Below, in pieces: positions 44,559-52,021 of a stretch of DNA of 64,000 nt (position 1 is its first letter; every line of letters begins with the position of its first letter). The position numbers and the translations under genes were made by a program. The stretch spans positions 3,906,001 through 3,970,000 of the forward strand of contig NC_017030.1 of NCBI RefSeq assembly GCF_000255295.1, written 5' to 3'. This stretch comes from Corallococcus coralloides DSM 2259. Its GTDB lineage: Bacteria > Myxococcota > Myxococcia > Myxococcales > Myxococcaceae. The notes below the pieces were generated by a model. That model had not been told where the DNA came from and made no database searches. It saw nothing but the letters and a program-made list of their open reading frames with translations.

Positions 44559-45535
44559 CGGGGCGCCGCTACCTTGCGGGCGATCTCCTCCACCAGGTGC
44601 GCCGCCTCGTCCCGCGCGGACACGCCCTGCACGGCGCTCCTCAAGAGCACGCGGTGCGCCCAGCAGGGCACCAGCATGGCGCGCACGTCGCCGGGGGTGA
44701 CGAAGTCGCGCCCCTCCCACAGGGCCTGGGCCCGGGCCGCGGACCCCAGCGCCAGCACCGCGCGGGTGGACGCGCCGCGCTCCAGGTCGCCGTGCTCGCG
44801 CGTGGCCCGCGCCAGCCGCACCACGTAGTCCGCCACCGCCGCGTCCAGCTTCACGTCCTGGGCGAAGTCACGCAGCGACGCCAGCTCCTCCGGCCCCGTC
44901 ACGGCCTCCACCGACGGCAGCGGGGATGCCGCGCCGCGCGTGGTGAGCAGGCGCGCCTCCACGTCCGGCGCCGGGTGGCCCAGGGACAGGCGCACGAGGA
45001 AGCGATCCAGCTGCGAGTCCGGCAAGGGATAGGTGCCGGAGAAGTCCACCGGGTTCTGGGTGGCCACCACGGTGAAGGGCGAGGGCAGCGCGTGGGTCTG
45101 CCCATCCAGCGACACCTGGCCCTGGGCCATGCCCTCCAGGAGCGCGGACTGGGTGCGCGGGGGCGCGCGGTTGAGCTCGTCCGCCAGCACCAGCTGCCGG
45201 AACAGCGGCCCGGGCCGGAAGGAGAAGGTGGCCGTCTGCGCGTGGAACACCTGCGCGCCCAGGATGTCCGCCGGCAGCAGGTCCGCCGTGAACTGGATGC
45301 GGGAGAAGGACAGGGCGCACGCGCGGGCCAGGGCCTCCGCCAGCGTCGTCTTGCCCACGCCGGGCATGTCCTCCAGCAGCAGGTGCCCGCCGGCCACCAC
45401 GCAGGTGACGACGCGGCGCACCTCCTCCGGCTTGCCCTGCACGGCGCGGCCAAGCTGGGTGGCGAGCCGCTCCATCACCGCGCGCGCGGAAGCAGGGGAG
45501 GGAACTGGACCGAGGACGCGAGCGGGCTGGGTCAT
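44555..45535 (-). CDS. MoxR-family AAA+ ATPase
   Basis: 326 residues. Walker A GGHLLLEDMPGVGKTTLAEA, Walker B LVLADELNRAPP, the MoxR-typical LLEGMAQGQVSLDGQTHALP (beta-hairpin insert), sensor 1 VVATQNPVDFSGTYPLP and arginine finger in LDRFLVRL. MoxR ATPases act as chaperones that load metal or activate partner proteins with VWA-like domains. First gene of a three-gene operon with DUF58 and TgpA. ATG 45535 is the start; upstream to the STAS gene there are 136 bp with no feature I can name. Confidence 0.92.
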   Translation of the reverse strand: MTQPARVLGPVPSPASARAVMERLATQLGRAVQGKPEEVRRVVTCVVAGGHLLLEDMPGVGKTTLAEALARACALSFSRIQFTADLLPADILGAQVFHAQTATFSFRPGPLFRQLVLADELNRAPPRTQSALLEGMAQGQVSLDGQTHALPSPFTVVATQNPVDFSGTYPLPDSQLDRFLVRLSLGHPAPDVEARLLTTRGAASPLPSVEAVTGPEELASLRDFAQDVKLDAAVADYVVRLARATREHGDLERGASTRAVLALGSAARAQALWEGRDFVTPGDVRAMLVPCWAHRVLLRSAVQGVSARDEAAHLVEEIARKVAAPR

Positions 45536-45671
45536 CTGGGCGCGGACTCTAGCCCAGGCGAACGCCAGCCGGCACCCCTCCAGGCCGCCCGTGTTCCTCG
45601 CCGGATGCCCGCCTGCCTTGGAGGCGCGGGCGCTTGCCGGGGATGCACGCGGCCCGGAGGGCCCACCCGAC

Positions 45672-45995
45672 TCAGACGGAGAGGATGTCCTCGGGCGTGT
45701 AGTACGCCCGGTGCGTCGTCGGCGAGGACAGCACGCCGAAGTAGCGGAACATCCGCTCGTGGTGCGTGGCCAGCCCGCGCAGCTGCACGGCGCCGTCCTT
45801 CAAGCCGTGGGTCAGGATGCCCACCGCGCTGTCCTTGAACTCACGCAGGTGCGCGAAGTCCAGCACGACTTCGCTCTGGCCCAGCGCCTGGAGCGAGTTG
45901 CGCAGCTCCTGCGCCGTACGGCCGTCCAGCGTTCCTTCCAGGCGCAGCGTGATCCGACCCGCCGCCTCCTCCCGATGAATCTGAAGCCCCGTCAT
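45672..45995 (-). CDS. STAS-domain protein (anti-anti-sigma-like)
   Basis: 107 residues comprising one STAS domain: RITLRLEGTLDGRTAQELRN, then VVLDFAHLREFKDSAVGILT, where the Ser after Asp is the position phosphorylated in SpoIIAA/RsbV. Such proteins regulate anti-sigma kinases or partner switches. No RsbW-like kinase is adjacent. ATG 45995 is chosen because upstream frame sequence to 46139 lacks homology. A hairpin with 7-bp arms (GGACCAC, 46067-46073; GTGGTCC, 46078-46084) sits in the upstream region shared with the transglycosylase gene's end. Confidence 0.8.
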   Translation of the reverse strand: MTGLQIHREEAAGRITLRLEGTLDGRTAQELRNSLQALGQSEVVLDFAHLREFKDSAVGILTHGLKDGAVQLRGLATHHERMFRYFGVLSSPTTHRAYYTPEDILSV

Positions 45996-46216
45996 GATCC
46001 GCGCTCCCGCTGAGGTGTGCACGTGTGTGCAGCTCGCGATGTGAATGGCGGCTGCAGCACGTTTCCGGACCACAGGGGTGGTCCAGGTTCCCACCGGGGG
46101 GTGGGGGTGCACAGCCGGAGCCGAACAGTGCACCTTCACCTGCGATCAGGTCAGTGGCAGGCATGCAACTTCGGCCGGAGTGTTGGCGAGCGAGCGAAGC
46201 GCGTGTCACGCAGCGG

Positions 46217-46954
46217 TCAACCCTTGCGATCGGTTGTCGTCTGCTCGGCACGCAGGCTGATGGCGCGCTCCTGCTGGGCCTTCAGCTTGCGGAACTCCTT
46301 CACGACCTTGGCGGGGTAACCGGCCATGAACTTCACCCGGTTTTCCTTCTTGGCCAGGATGCGCTTGGCCAGCCCGGGACCCGCGTTGTAGGCGACGAGC
46401 GCGCCTTCCACGGAGCCGAAGCGGTTGATGAGGTCCGCCAGGTAGGCCGTGCCCAGGTTCACGTTCGTCTCGAAGTCGAAGAGGTTGGTGTGGCGGCCCA
46501 GCCGCCAGCCGGACTTCTCCGCCAGGTACTTGCCCGTGTCCGGCATCACCTGCATGAGGCCCATGGCGCCCACACCGGACACCGCGTAGTTGTTGAAGGA
46601 GGACTCGCAGCGGATCAGCGCCACCACCAGCAGCGGATCCAGGTTGTTGCGCTCCGCCTCGCGGACGATGGCCACCGCCAGCCGGCGCTGCTGCCGCTCC
46701 GGGAGCCCGGAGGCGCGCACGGCCTCGGCCACGCCCAGTTGCTCCGCGCGGAGGTAGTCCGCCTCGTCCTCGTACTGCTGCAGCCGCGCCAGGGCGGCCT
46801 TGAGCTGTGCGTCCTTCTCCGCCAGCTGCGCCCTCAGGGCCGCGACGTCCGGCGCTTCACCCTGGGCACCCACCGGCACCTGCACCGGGAAAGCCACCGC
46901 GTTCGTCCCCACCAGCATCGCCGCCGCCACCATCGCCACCGTCCAACCCCGCAT
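46217..46954 (-). CDS. Lytic transglycosylase (SLT domain)
   Basis: 245 residues. Signal peptide MRGWTVAMVAAAMLVGTNAV, a coiled-coil (DVAALRAQLAEKDAQLKAAL), and an SLT domain with the catalytic Glu in LIRCESSFNNYAVS, GAMGLMQVMPDTGK, NVNLGTAYLADLI and AYNAGPGLAKRI. It cleaves peptidoglycan in the periplasm; the short form with an N-terminal coiled coil resembles cell-bound MltC/E-like enzymes. ATG 46954 follows GGGAGGGCGAG and opens the signal peptide. It diverges from the lmo0937-like gene. Confidence 0.85.
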   Translation of the reverse strand: MRGWTVAMVAAAMLVGTNAVAFPVQVPVGAQGEAPDVAALRAQLAEKDAQLKAALARLQQYEDEADYLRAEQLGVAEAVRASGLPERQQRRLAVAIVREAERNNLDPLLVVALIRCESSFNNYAVSGVGAMGLMQVMPDTGKYLAEKSGWRLGRHTNLFDFETNVNLGTAYLADLINRFGSVEGALVAYNAGPGLAKRILAKKENRVKFMAGYPAKVVKEFRKLKAQQERAISLRAEQTTTDRKG

Positions 46955-47173
46955 CTCGCCCTCCCCTGGCGCCCCAACCGCCCGCGCCCGCTGACTCGCC
47001 CACACCCAGCGGCTAAGCAGGCAACGTGCCAGCGTACGTGGCGTGCGCCAGCTGCCTTACGGATCCTTAAGAGAGCGGCTGAAACAGGACCGGCAGGGCC
47101 CACGGCATCCGGAAAAAATGCCCGGCCTGGGAAGTTTGTTTCCCAACCTGACCCTGCAGAAAGCTCCACCTGT

Positions 47174-47202
47174 TGCCGCGGTGCCTCCTCGTTCCTAGTT
47201 TG
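47174..47202 (+). promoter_or_regulatory. Predicted promoter of the small membrane gene
   Basis: TTGCCG (47174-47179), 17-bp spacer, TAGTTT (47197-47202) followed by GCGCC. Start site near 47209, 38 nt before the GTG at 47247. The -10/discriminator TAgttTGCGcC recurs at two other promoters in the window. Confidence 0.5.
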
Positions 47203-47246
47203 CGCCCGGTCTGACTTTCGGGGCCCTGTGTGGCGGGAGGCGTGGC

Positions 47247-47405
47247 GTGTACTGGACCATGGGCATCATCTTGATGGTGTTGTGGGTGATGGGGCTGATC
47301 ACCGGTTCGACGGAGGGGCAGTGGGTGCACCTCCTCCTGGTGTTCTCGCTCATCGCGTTCGTGCTGGCCGTCGCGTCGCTGGGGCGCCGGCGGGGGCTGG
47401 CATGA
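47247..47405 (+). CDS. Lmo0937-family small membrane protein
   Basis: 52 residues starting GTG (VYWTMGIILMVLWVMGLITG), with two hydrophobic helices separated by GSTEGQWVH and a basic tail GRRRGLA. The length, WT..LL.LW..GL..G spacing and helix pair match the lmo0937 small membrane family of unknown function. Shine-Dalgarno GGGAGG at 47235-47240 is 6 nt upstream. The stop overlaps the next ATG (gcATGA, 47402-47405), so translation of the zinc-ribbon gene is coupled. It is too short to be picked up by usual length cut-offs. Confidence 0.75.
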   Translation: MYWTMGIILMVLWVMGLITGSTEGQWVHLLLVFSLIAFVLAVASLGRRRGLA

Positions 47406-47971
47406 ACCTGCCGGAGCTGGACATGGCGTGGCTGGAGCTGCCGCGGGACAAGGCGGGCTTCGTGCGGCGCGAATGTCCCCGCTGCCAGCGCTCCTTCAAG
47501 ACGCGGCCCAGCCGCCACGACGCGGGGATGCTTCAGCGGCTGCTCGCGGGCTACTTCCCCTTCGAGAACCTCCACGAGGCGTACACGGCGGAGGAGCTGC
47601 CCGCGTGGCACTGCCTGTACTGTGGCCACCGCGCGCTGCCGGACGCGTGGCTCACGCCCGAGCAGTCCGCGCACGTGGAGCAGATGGCGCGCGCGTGGGC
47701 GAACCACGTGCGGTACGAGCAGCTGGCGTACGTGCAGCGCACGCTGGCCCACAACCCGCGGCCCACCTTCGTCTCCGTGGCGCCGGAGCCGCTGCCCCGG
47801 CCGCTGCCTCCGGACGAGGAGCTGCTGCGCACGCTCCCCATGGTCTGCTGCGGGGACGAGGTGCAGGCGCAGTGGGAGTGGGATCAGCCGATGGTCTGTC
47901 CGCGCTGCGGCGCGCACCACGGCGGGCTTTCAGGCCGGCAGCAGGTGCAGCTGGAGTTCGTGCGCGAGTAG
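47402..47971 (+). CDS. Zinc-ribbon protein, function unknown
   Basis: 189 residues, no signal peptide. Three CxxC-type elements: CPRCQRSFKTR at about 24, CLYCGHRALP at 63 and the final CCGDEV...CPRCGAHHGG (about 148-170). The mid-part is helical with Trp/Tyr. Proteins of this make-up in myxobacteria are often hypothetical; no nuclease or ligase motif is evident. ATG 47402 overlaps the small membrane gene by 4 nt, pairing a cytoplasmic zinc protein with an inner-membrane helix pair. Confidence 0.65.
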   Translation: MNLPELDMAWLELPRDKAGFVRRECPRCQRSFKTRPSRHDAGMLQRLLAGYFPFENLHEAYTAEELPAWHCLYCGHRALPDAWLTPEQSAHVEQMARAWANHVRYEQLAYVQRTLAHNPRPTFVSVAPEPLPRPLPPDEELLRTLPMVCCGDEVQAQWEWDQPMVCPRCGAHHGGLSGRQQVQLEFVRE

Positions 47972-48011
47972 TGGACGGGCAGGGCGCGCGGAGGGCAGGC
48001 TCCTTCGCGCG

Positions 48012-48665
48012 ATGAAGCCGTTCCCCGCAGCCCGGGTGGTGTTGCTGGCCCTGCTCCTGTGGGGCCCGGCCGCCGCCCACGCCCATGAACTGGAGGTCGC
48101 GCCCGAGGCGGTGAGCGGGTTCGCCGGCTGGGTGGGCGAGGGCATCCGCCACATCCTGGCCGGGGCGGATCATCTCCTGTTCCTCTTCGCCGTGCTGCTG
48201 GTGGGCGGCTCGTTCCGGCGGATCCTCCTGTTGGTGACGTCCTTCACGCTGGCGCACTCGCTGACGCTGGGGCTCACCGCCCTGGGCCTGGTGACGCTGG
48301 ACGCGCGGGGCACGCGGTGGGCCGAGGCCGCGATCGCCGCGTCCATCCTCTACACGGCGCTGGAGAACCTGCTCCTGCGCCGGCACGGACACCGCGCGGG
48401 GCTCACCTTCCTGTTCGGCCTGGTGCATGGGCTGGGCTTCGCGAGCGTGCTCGGCGGCTACGGGTTGGGAACGGGCGTGGTGACAGCGCTCGTGGGCTTC
48501 AACCTGGGGGTGGAGGTGGGGCAGGCAGCGGTGGTGGCCTTCCTGGTCCCCGTGCTGCGAATCGTTCAGCGCAGGCCCCTTTTGCACTCGAAGGTTGTGC
48601 GCCTGTCATCCATCTGCCTCGCGGGAGTGGGGCTTTATTGGATGGTTGCTCGTGCGGTCGGTTGA
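48012..48665 (+). CDS. HupE/UreJ-family membrane protein
   Basis: 217 residues, with signal peptide LLALLLWGPAAAHAHELEVA and six hydrophobic helices. Family motifs: HILAGADHLLFLFAVLLVGG with the His-Asp-His cluster, FTLAHSLTLGLTAL, AALENLL-type segment (YTALENLL), FGLVHGLGFASVL and FNLGVEVGQ. HupE and UreJ members take up nickel or cobalt, or serve hydrogenase/urease maturation; neither hydrogenase nor urease genes are nearby. ATG 48012 is clear. The promoter -35 of the next gene overlaps its stop codon. Confidence 0.85.
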   Translation: MKPFPAARVVLLALLLWGPAAAHAHELEVAPEAVSGFAGWVGEGIRHILAGADHLLFLFAVLLVGGSFRRILLLVTSFTLAHSLTLGLTALGLVTLDARGTRWAEAAIAASILYTALENLLLRRHGHRAGLTFLFGLVHGLGFASVLGGYGLGTGVVTALVGFNLGVEVGQAAVVAFLVPVLRIVQRRPLLHSKVVRLSSICLAGVGLYWMVARAVG

Positions 48666-48690
48666 ATTGCACCAACAGCGTTCCTAGCTT
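48662..48690 (+). promoter_or_regulatory. Predicted promoter overlapping the hupE-like stop codon
   Basis: TTGAAT (48662-48667), 17-bp spacer, TAGCTT (48685-48690) followed by GCGTC. Start site near 48697, 24 nt before ATG 48721, which has GGGGGAGGG as ribosome site. Confidence 0.5.
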
Positions 48691-48720
48691 GCGTCTCACG
48701 AGGGTGGGGGAGGGACGCTG

Positions 48721-49194
48721 ATGGGAGCGAGGCATACCCGGCTGGCAGCCGCACTGGCCGCCGCGTGGGAGGCAGAAGTGGTGTCGGCCCGTCGTATGAC
48801 GGGGCTGGCGGAGCGCATGAACGACGCGCGGGTCCGGGCGCGCCTGATGGTGCTGGCCGCCTTCTGCCGCGCCCATGCATCACGGCTCCTGGCCCGCCTG
48901 GCGGCGCTGGGGCGCGGGCCGCTGCCGGTGCCTCCAGAGGAAATCGATCTGGATCCGGACACGGTCCTGGAGCTGCGGCGGGAGGGGGCCTTCGCCCGAG
49001 CATCGGCCGCGCGCTATGAGACGACCGCGGAGATGGCGCGCCAGCACGCGGACCTGTCCTCCGCCTGGGTGTGCGAGCTGAACCGGACCGAGGAGCAGGA
49101 CCGCGCCCGGGAGCTGCTCGCCCTGGCGGAAGGGGCCCTGGCGGCGGTGCGGCGGGGCGAGTCCCAGGCCGTCGCGGCTCCCGCGGATTCCTGA
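48721..49194 (+). CDS. Predicted ferritin-like helical protein, function unknown
   Basis: 157 residues, nearly all helical, Arg/Ala/Leu-rich, with repeated His and Glu (FCRAHASRLL, EMARQHADLSSAWVCELNRTEEQDRARELL). The helix pattern and RxxE/H spacing suggest a ferritin/DUF-like four-helix bundle, but the usual ExxH metal pairs are not plain, so this is only a fold guess. No signal peptide. It has its own promoter (48662-48690) and strong SD (GGGGGAGGG). Product otherwise unrecognised. Confidence 0.55.
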   Translation: MGARHTRLAAALAAAWEAEVVSARRMTGLAERMNDARVRARLMVLAAFCRAHASRLLARLAALGRGPLPVPPEEIDLDPDTVLELRREGAFARASAARYETTAEMARQHADLSSAWVCELNRTEEQDRARELLALAEGALAAVRRGESQAVAAPADS

Positions 49195-49259
49195 GGTTGG
49201 AGGCCGGGCCGGGCGCTTGGAACGCGCTCGGCCGGTGACAGTCCTGGCGTCTTGGGCGT

Positions 49260-50042
49260 ATGAATCAGCCCATGGCGAAGGAGAGCTACAACGATCTCAT
49301 CTTCCAGCTCGGCGACCTGGCCCGGGACGTCCTCCCGGGCAAGCCGAACTGCCCCCGCTCCATGGAACGCGTCTACCGCGCCGAAGAGGTGCTGGAGGCG
49401 CGCCGGGACGAGCTGGCGGCGCTGGAAGCGGAGATGAACGACGAGGATCTGGCCTATCAGGACTTCCTGGCGCAGCACGAGGACGAGTGCGCGGCCCAGA
49501 AGCAGATCACCGGCAAGTTCCAGAAGGCCGTGACGGCGGTGGAGGGCAAGGTGAAGGGGCTGCGCAAGACGCTGGCCACCCGCCGCGCCGACCTGCGCTA
49601 CGCCATCCTGGGCCTGAAGAAGCTGGAGGCGAAGCTCGCGGACCTGGAGATGACCACCCAGGATCCGGTGAAGCTGGACGCCGCCAAGCAGAACCTCAAG
49701 AAGAACCGCATCGCCCAGATGCGCCTGGCGCGCGAGGTGGAGGACTGGGAGTCCCAGCTGGCGGCCGCCCTCACGCCCACCCCCGGCCAGCCCGGCGCGG
49801 CCGGCATCCTGGCGCACAAGCGCCTGATCGAGCTGGAGGACGCCGCGGAGGAGCAGAAGCAGCAGCACGACGCCCGCATGGCGGAGCTCGACCAGGCCAT
49901 CGCCGCCAAGGAGGAAGAGATCAAGGGGGCGGAAGATTATCTGGATCAGGCCCTGTTCCTCCTCGGCGAAGAGGTGTATGCCCAGCGCATCGCGGACAAG
50001 CAGCTCGACCCCTTCTACCCGCGGTTGGATGTCGCGCAGTGA
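49260..50042 (+). CDS. Coiled-coil protein, function unknown
   Basis: 260 residues, largely long charged coiled coil (ARRDELAALEAEMNDEDLAY, KKLEAKLADLEMTTQD, AEEQKQQHDARMAELDQAIA). No signal peptide or transmembrane segment. Rod-like proteins of this sort are common in myxobacteria, often scaffold or motility-linked, but nothing here gives a role. ATG 49260 (MNQPMAKESYND) or the inner Met after 4 residues can be the start. L3 follows 149 bp downstream under its own promoter. Confidence 0.6.
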   Translation: MNQPMAKESYNDLIFQLGDLARDVLPGKPNCPRSMERVYRAEEVLEARRDELAALEAEMNDEDLAYQDFLAQHEDECAAQKQITGKFQKAVTAVEGKVKGLRKTLATRRADLRYAILGLKKLEAKLADLEMTTQDPVKLDAAKQNLKKNRIAQMRLAREVEDWESQLAAALTPTPGQPGAAGILAHKRLIELEDAAEEQKQQHDARMAELDQAIAAKEEEIKGAEDYLDQALFLLGEEVYAQRIADKQLDPFYPRLDVAQ

Positions 50043-50064
50043 GGGGGACGCCCACCCTTGGTGC

Positions 50065-50092
50065 TTGACGTAGGGGACGTGTTTGCTATCTT
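50065..50092 (+). promoter_or_regulatory. Predicted strong promoter of rplC
   Basis: TTGACG (50065-50070), 16-bp spacer, TATCTT (50087-50092) followed by GCGCCG. Start near 50099 gives a leader of about 92 nt with a perfect 6-bp hairpin AGCGCC-ACG-GGCGCT (50161-50175) just before the SD TGAGGA. Confidence 0.6.
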
Positions 50093-50190
50093 GCGCCGCT
50101 TCCTGGCGGCCGCGGGTACGCGTGTAGGCCAGTTCAGTTCATTGATTTCATTGGGCTTTCAGCGCCACGGGCGCTCGCTGTGAGGACGAC

Positions 50191-50859
50191 GTGAAGGGTC
50201 TGATTGGCAAGAAGATCGGCATGACCCAGGTGTTCAACGACGAGGGCAACCTCGTTCCGGTGACGGTCATCGACGTCAACACCTGTCTGGTGGTCGGCAA
50301 GCGCACCCCGGAGAAGGATCAGTACTCCGCGGTGACCGTGGGCTTCGGCGAAATCCGCGAGAAGCTCCTGAACAAGCCGGAGCTCGGCTTCTTCAAGAAG
50401 GCCAGCGCCACGCCGCGCCGTCACCTGCGTGAGTTCCGCGTCACGGCCGAGGAGGCCGCGGGCTTCAACGTGGGCGACGCCGTCAAGGCGGACATGTTCA
50501 CCAAGGGCGAGCTGGTGGACGTCACCGGCGTGACCAAGGGCCGCGGCTTCTCCGGCGTCATGCGCCGCTGGAGCTTCAAGGGCTCGCAGACCAAGACCCA
50601 CGGTACGCACGAGTATCAGCGTCACCCGGGCGCCATCGGTCAGCGTAAGACGCCGGGCCGTACGTACCCGAACAAGAAGATGCCGGGTCACTACGGCGTC
50701 GATCGCGTCACCACGCAGAACCTGACCGTGGTGGACGTGGACGTGGAGAAGGGCCTGGTGCTCGTGAAGGGCGCGGTCGCCGGCCACAACGACGGCATCG
50801 TCATCGTGCGCCCCTCCATCAAGGTGGCCATGCGCGCGCAGCACAAGGCCGCGAAGTAA
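50191..50859 (+). CDS. rplC: 50S ribosomal protein L3
   Basis: 222 residues, GTG start after TGAGGACGAC. Bacterial L3 hallmarks: MKGLIGKKIGMTQVFNDEGN, TKGRGFSGVMRRWSFKGSQTKTHG region with the GTHEYQRHPGAIGQRKTPGR loop that reaches the peptidyl transferase centre, and MPGHYGVDRVTTQNLTVV. In most bacteria rplC lies in the S10 operon between rpsJ and rplD. Here it is a monocistronic gene with its own promoter and a downstream hairpin, between a coiled-coil gene and the gliding cluster. A second rplC in the S10 operon cannot be excluded from this window. Confidence 0.95.
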   Translation: MKGLIGKKIGMTQVFNDEGNLVPVTVIDVNTCLVVGKRTPEKDQYSAVTVGFGEIREKLLNKPELGFFKKASATPRRHLREFRVTAEEAAGFNVGDAVKADMFTKGELVDVTGVTKGRGFSGVMRRWSFKGSQTKTHGTHEYQRHPGAIGQRKTPGRTYPNKKMPGHYGVDRVTTQNLTVVDVDVEKGLVLVKGAVAGHNDGIVIVRPSIKVAMRAQHKAAK

Positions 50860-50877
50860 TTCGCAGCCGCTGACGCC

Positions 50878-50899
50878 GGGGCGCTTCACACAGCGCCCC
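50878..50899 (+). terminator. Hairpin terminator after rplC
   Basis: GGGGCGCT (50878-50885) and AGCGCCCC (50892-50899) form a perfect 8-bp stem with a 6-nt loop, 18 nt after the L3 stop. The remaining 290 bp before gltB show no gene. Confidence 0.6.
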
Positions 50900-51193
50900 A
50901 TTCGGCGCCTCGCTTCGGGCACCTTCGGGTGGCCGGGCGGGGCGTTCGTCGTTTCCGGGCGCTGTGTTTCCACGCGTGCGCGCGGGGCTGGAGGCCTCGC
51001 ATCCCCGTGGAAACGTTGAGTGCTGGTCGCCCTGGGGGCAAAGGGCGAAAACTTTACCGACTGCCGCTGGGATCCGCTTGCGGTGAATGGGCGCCGTGCT
51101 CACATCGCTGTCCCACGCCGGAGCCTCGCCGTCCAAGCAGACGGGTTGCCTTCCGGATCACCCAACGGCCCACCCCCGGGCCGGGCAGGAGAT

Positions 51194-52012
51194 ATGAACG
51201 CACGCACGCTTCGCGTCTTCGCCGCGCTGAGCCTCTCGCTGACGGCTCTCGGCGCCGCCGCACAGGAAGACGGCGTCCTGGAATCAGCGGTCGTCCGCAA
51301 CCGGCTCTACAAGCCCGCGGGCCATCCGGAGCTGTCCCTGTCCGTGGGCCTGCCAGTGCAGACGCACCTGACGGCGCACTACTTCTTCGACGTCGGGCTG
51401 GCCTACAACCTGTTCGACACGTTCGCGCTGGAGGCGCGCGCGGGCTACGCCGTCAGCCGCCACACGGGCCTGGCGCGCTCCATCTCCGAGTCCTTCCTGG
51501 ACCGCGAGGACAAGCGCGTCACGGACGAGCTGGAGGACATGTGGCGGATGAACCTGCACGGCGTCATCGGCGCGCGGTGGGCTCCCATCTACGGGAAGAT
51601 CTCCCTCGTCGCGGACATCCCGGTGCACTTCCAGACGTACCTCTGGGCGGGCGGCGGCCTCACCAACTTGAAGCGCCAGTCCGTCATCCAGTGCACCCAG
51701 GTCGTGGACCGGGCCGCGGGCGTCTGTGACAACCGCACGGCCGTGGATGACCGGGGCAGCGCCACGGAGAACTACTGGGTGAAGGAGTCTCGCGTGGCGC
51801 CGGTGGTGTCCGCCGCGCTGGGCTTCCGCTTCTTCATCAACGAGCAGCACGGCATCCGGCTGGAGCTGCGCGACTGGATCTTCAAGGACAGCTACCGCGT
51901 GAACCTGCTGCGCGACGACTGGGAGGCGGGCCGGACCACCGGTGAGCCCGCCGGCAGTCCGGGCCTCACGCACCTGGTGCAGTTCGACCTCGGCTACACC
52001 TTCTCCTTCTGA
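51194..52012 (+). CDS. gltB: Gliding-motility outer-membrane beta-barrel protein GltB
   Basis: 272 residues. Signal peptide MNARTLRVFAALSLSLTALG; the rest alternates hydrophobic and polar residues with aromatic strand ends (ALEARAGYAVSR, LTHLVQFDLGYTFSF) and ends in the terminal Phe of outer-membrane barrels. In Myxococcus xanthus gltB and gltA encode small outer-membrane barrels next to the TPR gene gltC (with gltK), and the same order barrel-barrel-TPR is seen here. The symbol rests on this gene order and fold. GltB with GltA holds the surface side of the gliding complex in focal adhesions. SD GCAGGAGAT precedes ATG 51194. Nine nt separate it from gltA. Confidence 0.78.
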   Translation: MNARTLRVFAALSLSLTALGAAAQEDGVLESAVVRNRLYKPAGHPELSLSVGLPVQTHLTAHYFFDVGLAYNLFDTFALEARAGYAVSRHTGLARSISESFLDREDKRVTDELEDMWRMNLHGVIGARWAPIYGKISLVADIPVHFQTYLWAGGGLTNLKRQSVIQCTQVVDRAAGVCDNRTAVDDRGSATENYWVKESRVAPVVSAALGFRFFINEQHGIRLELRDWIFKDSYRVNLLRDDWEAGRTTGEPAGSPGLTHLVQFDLGYTFSF

Positions 52013-52021
52013 CCCATTCCT

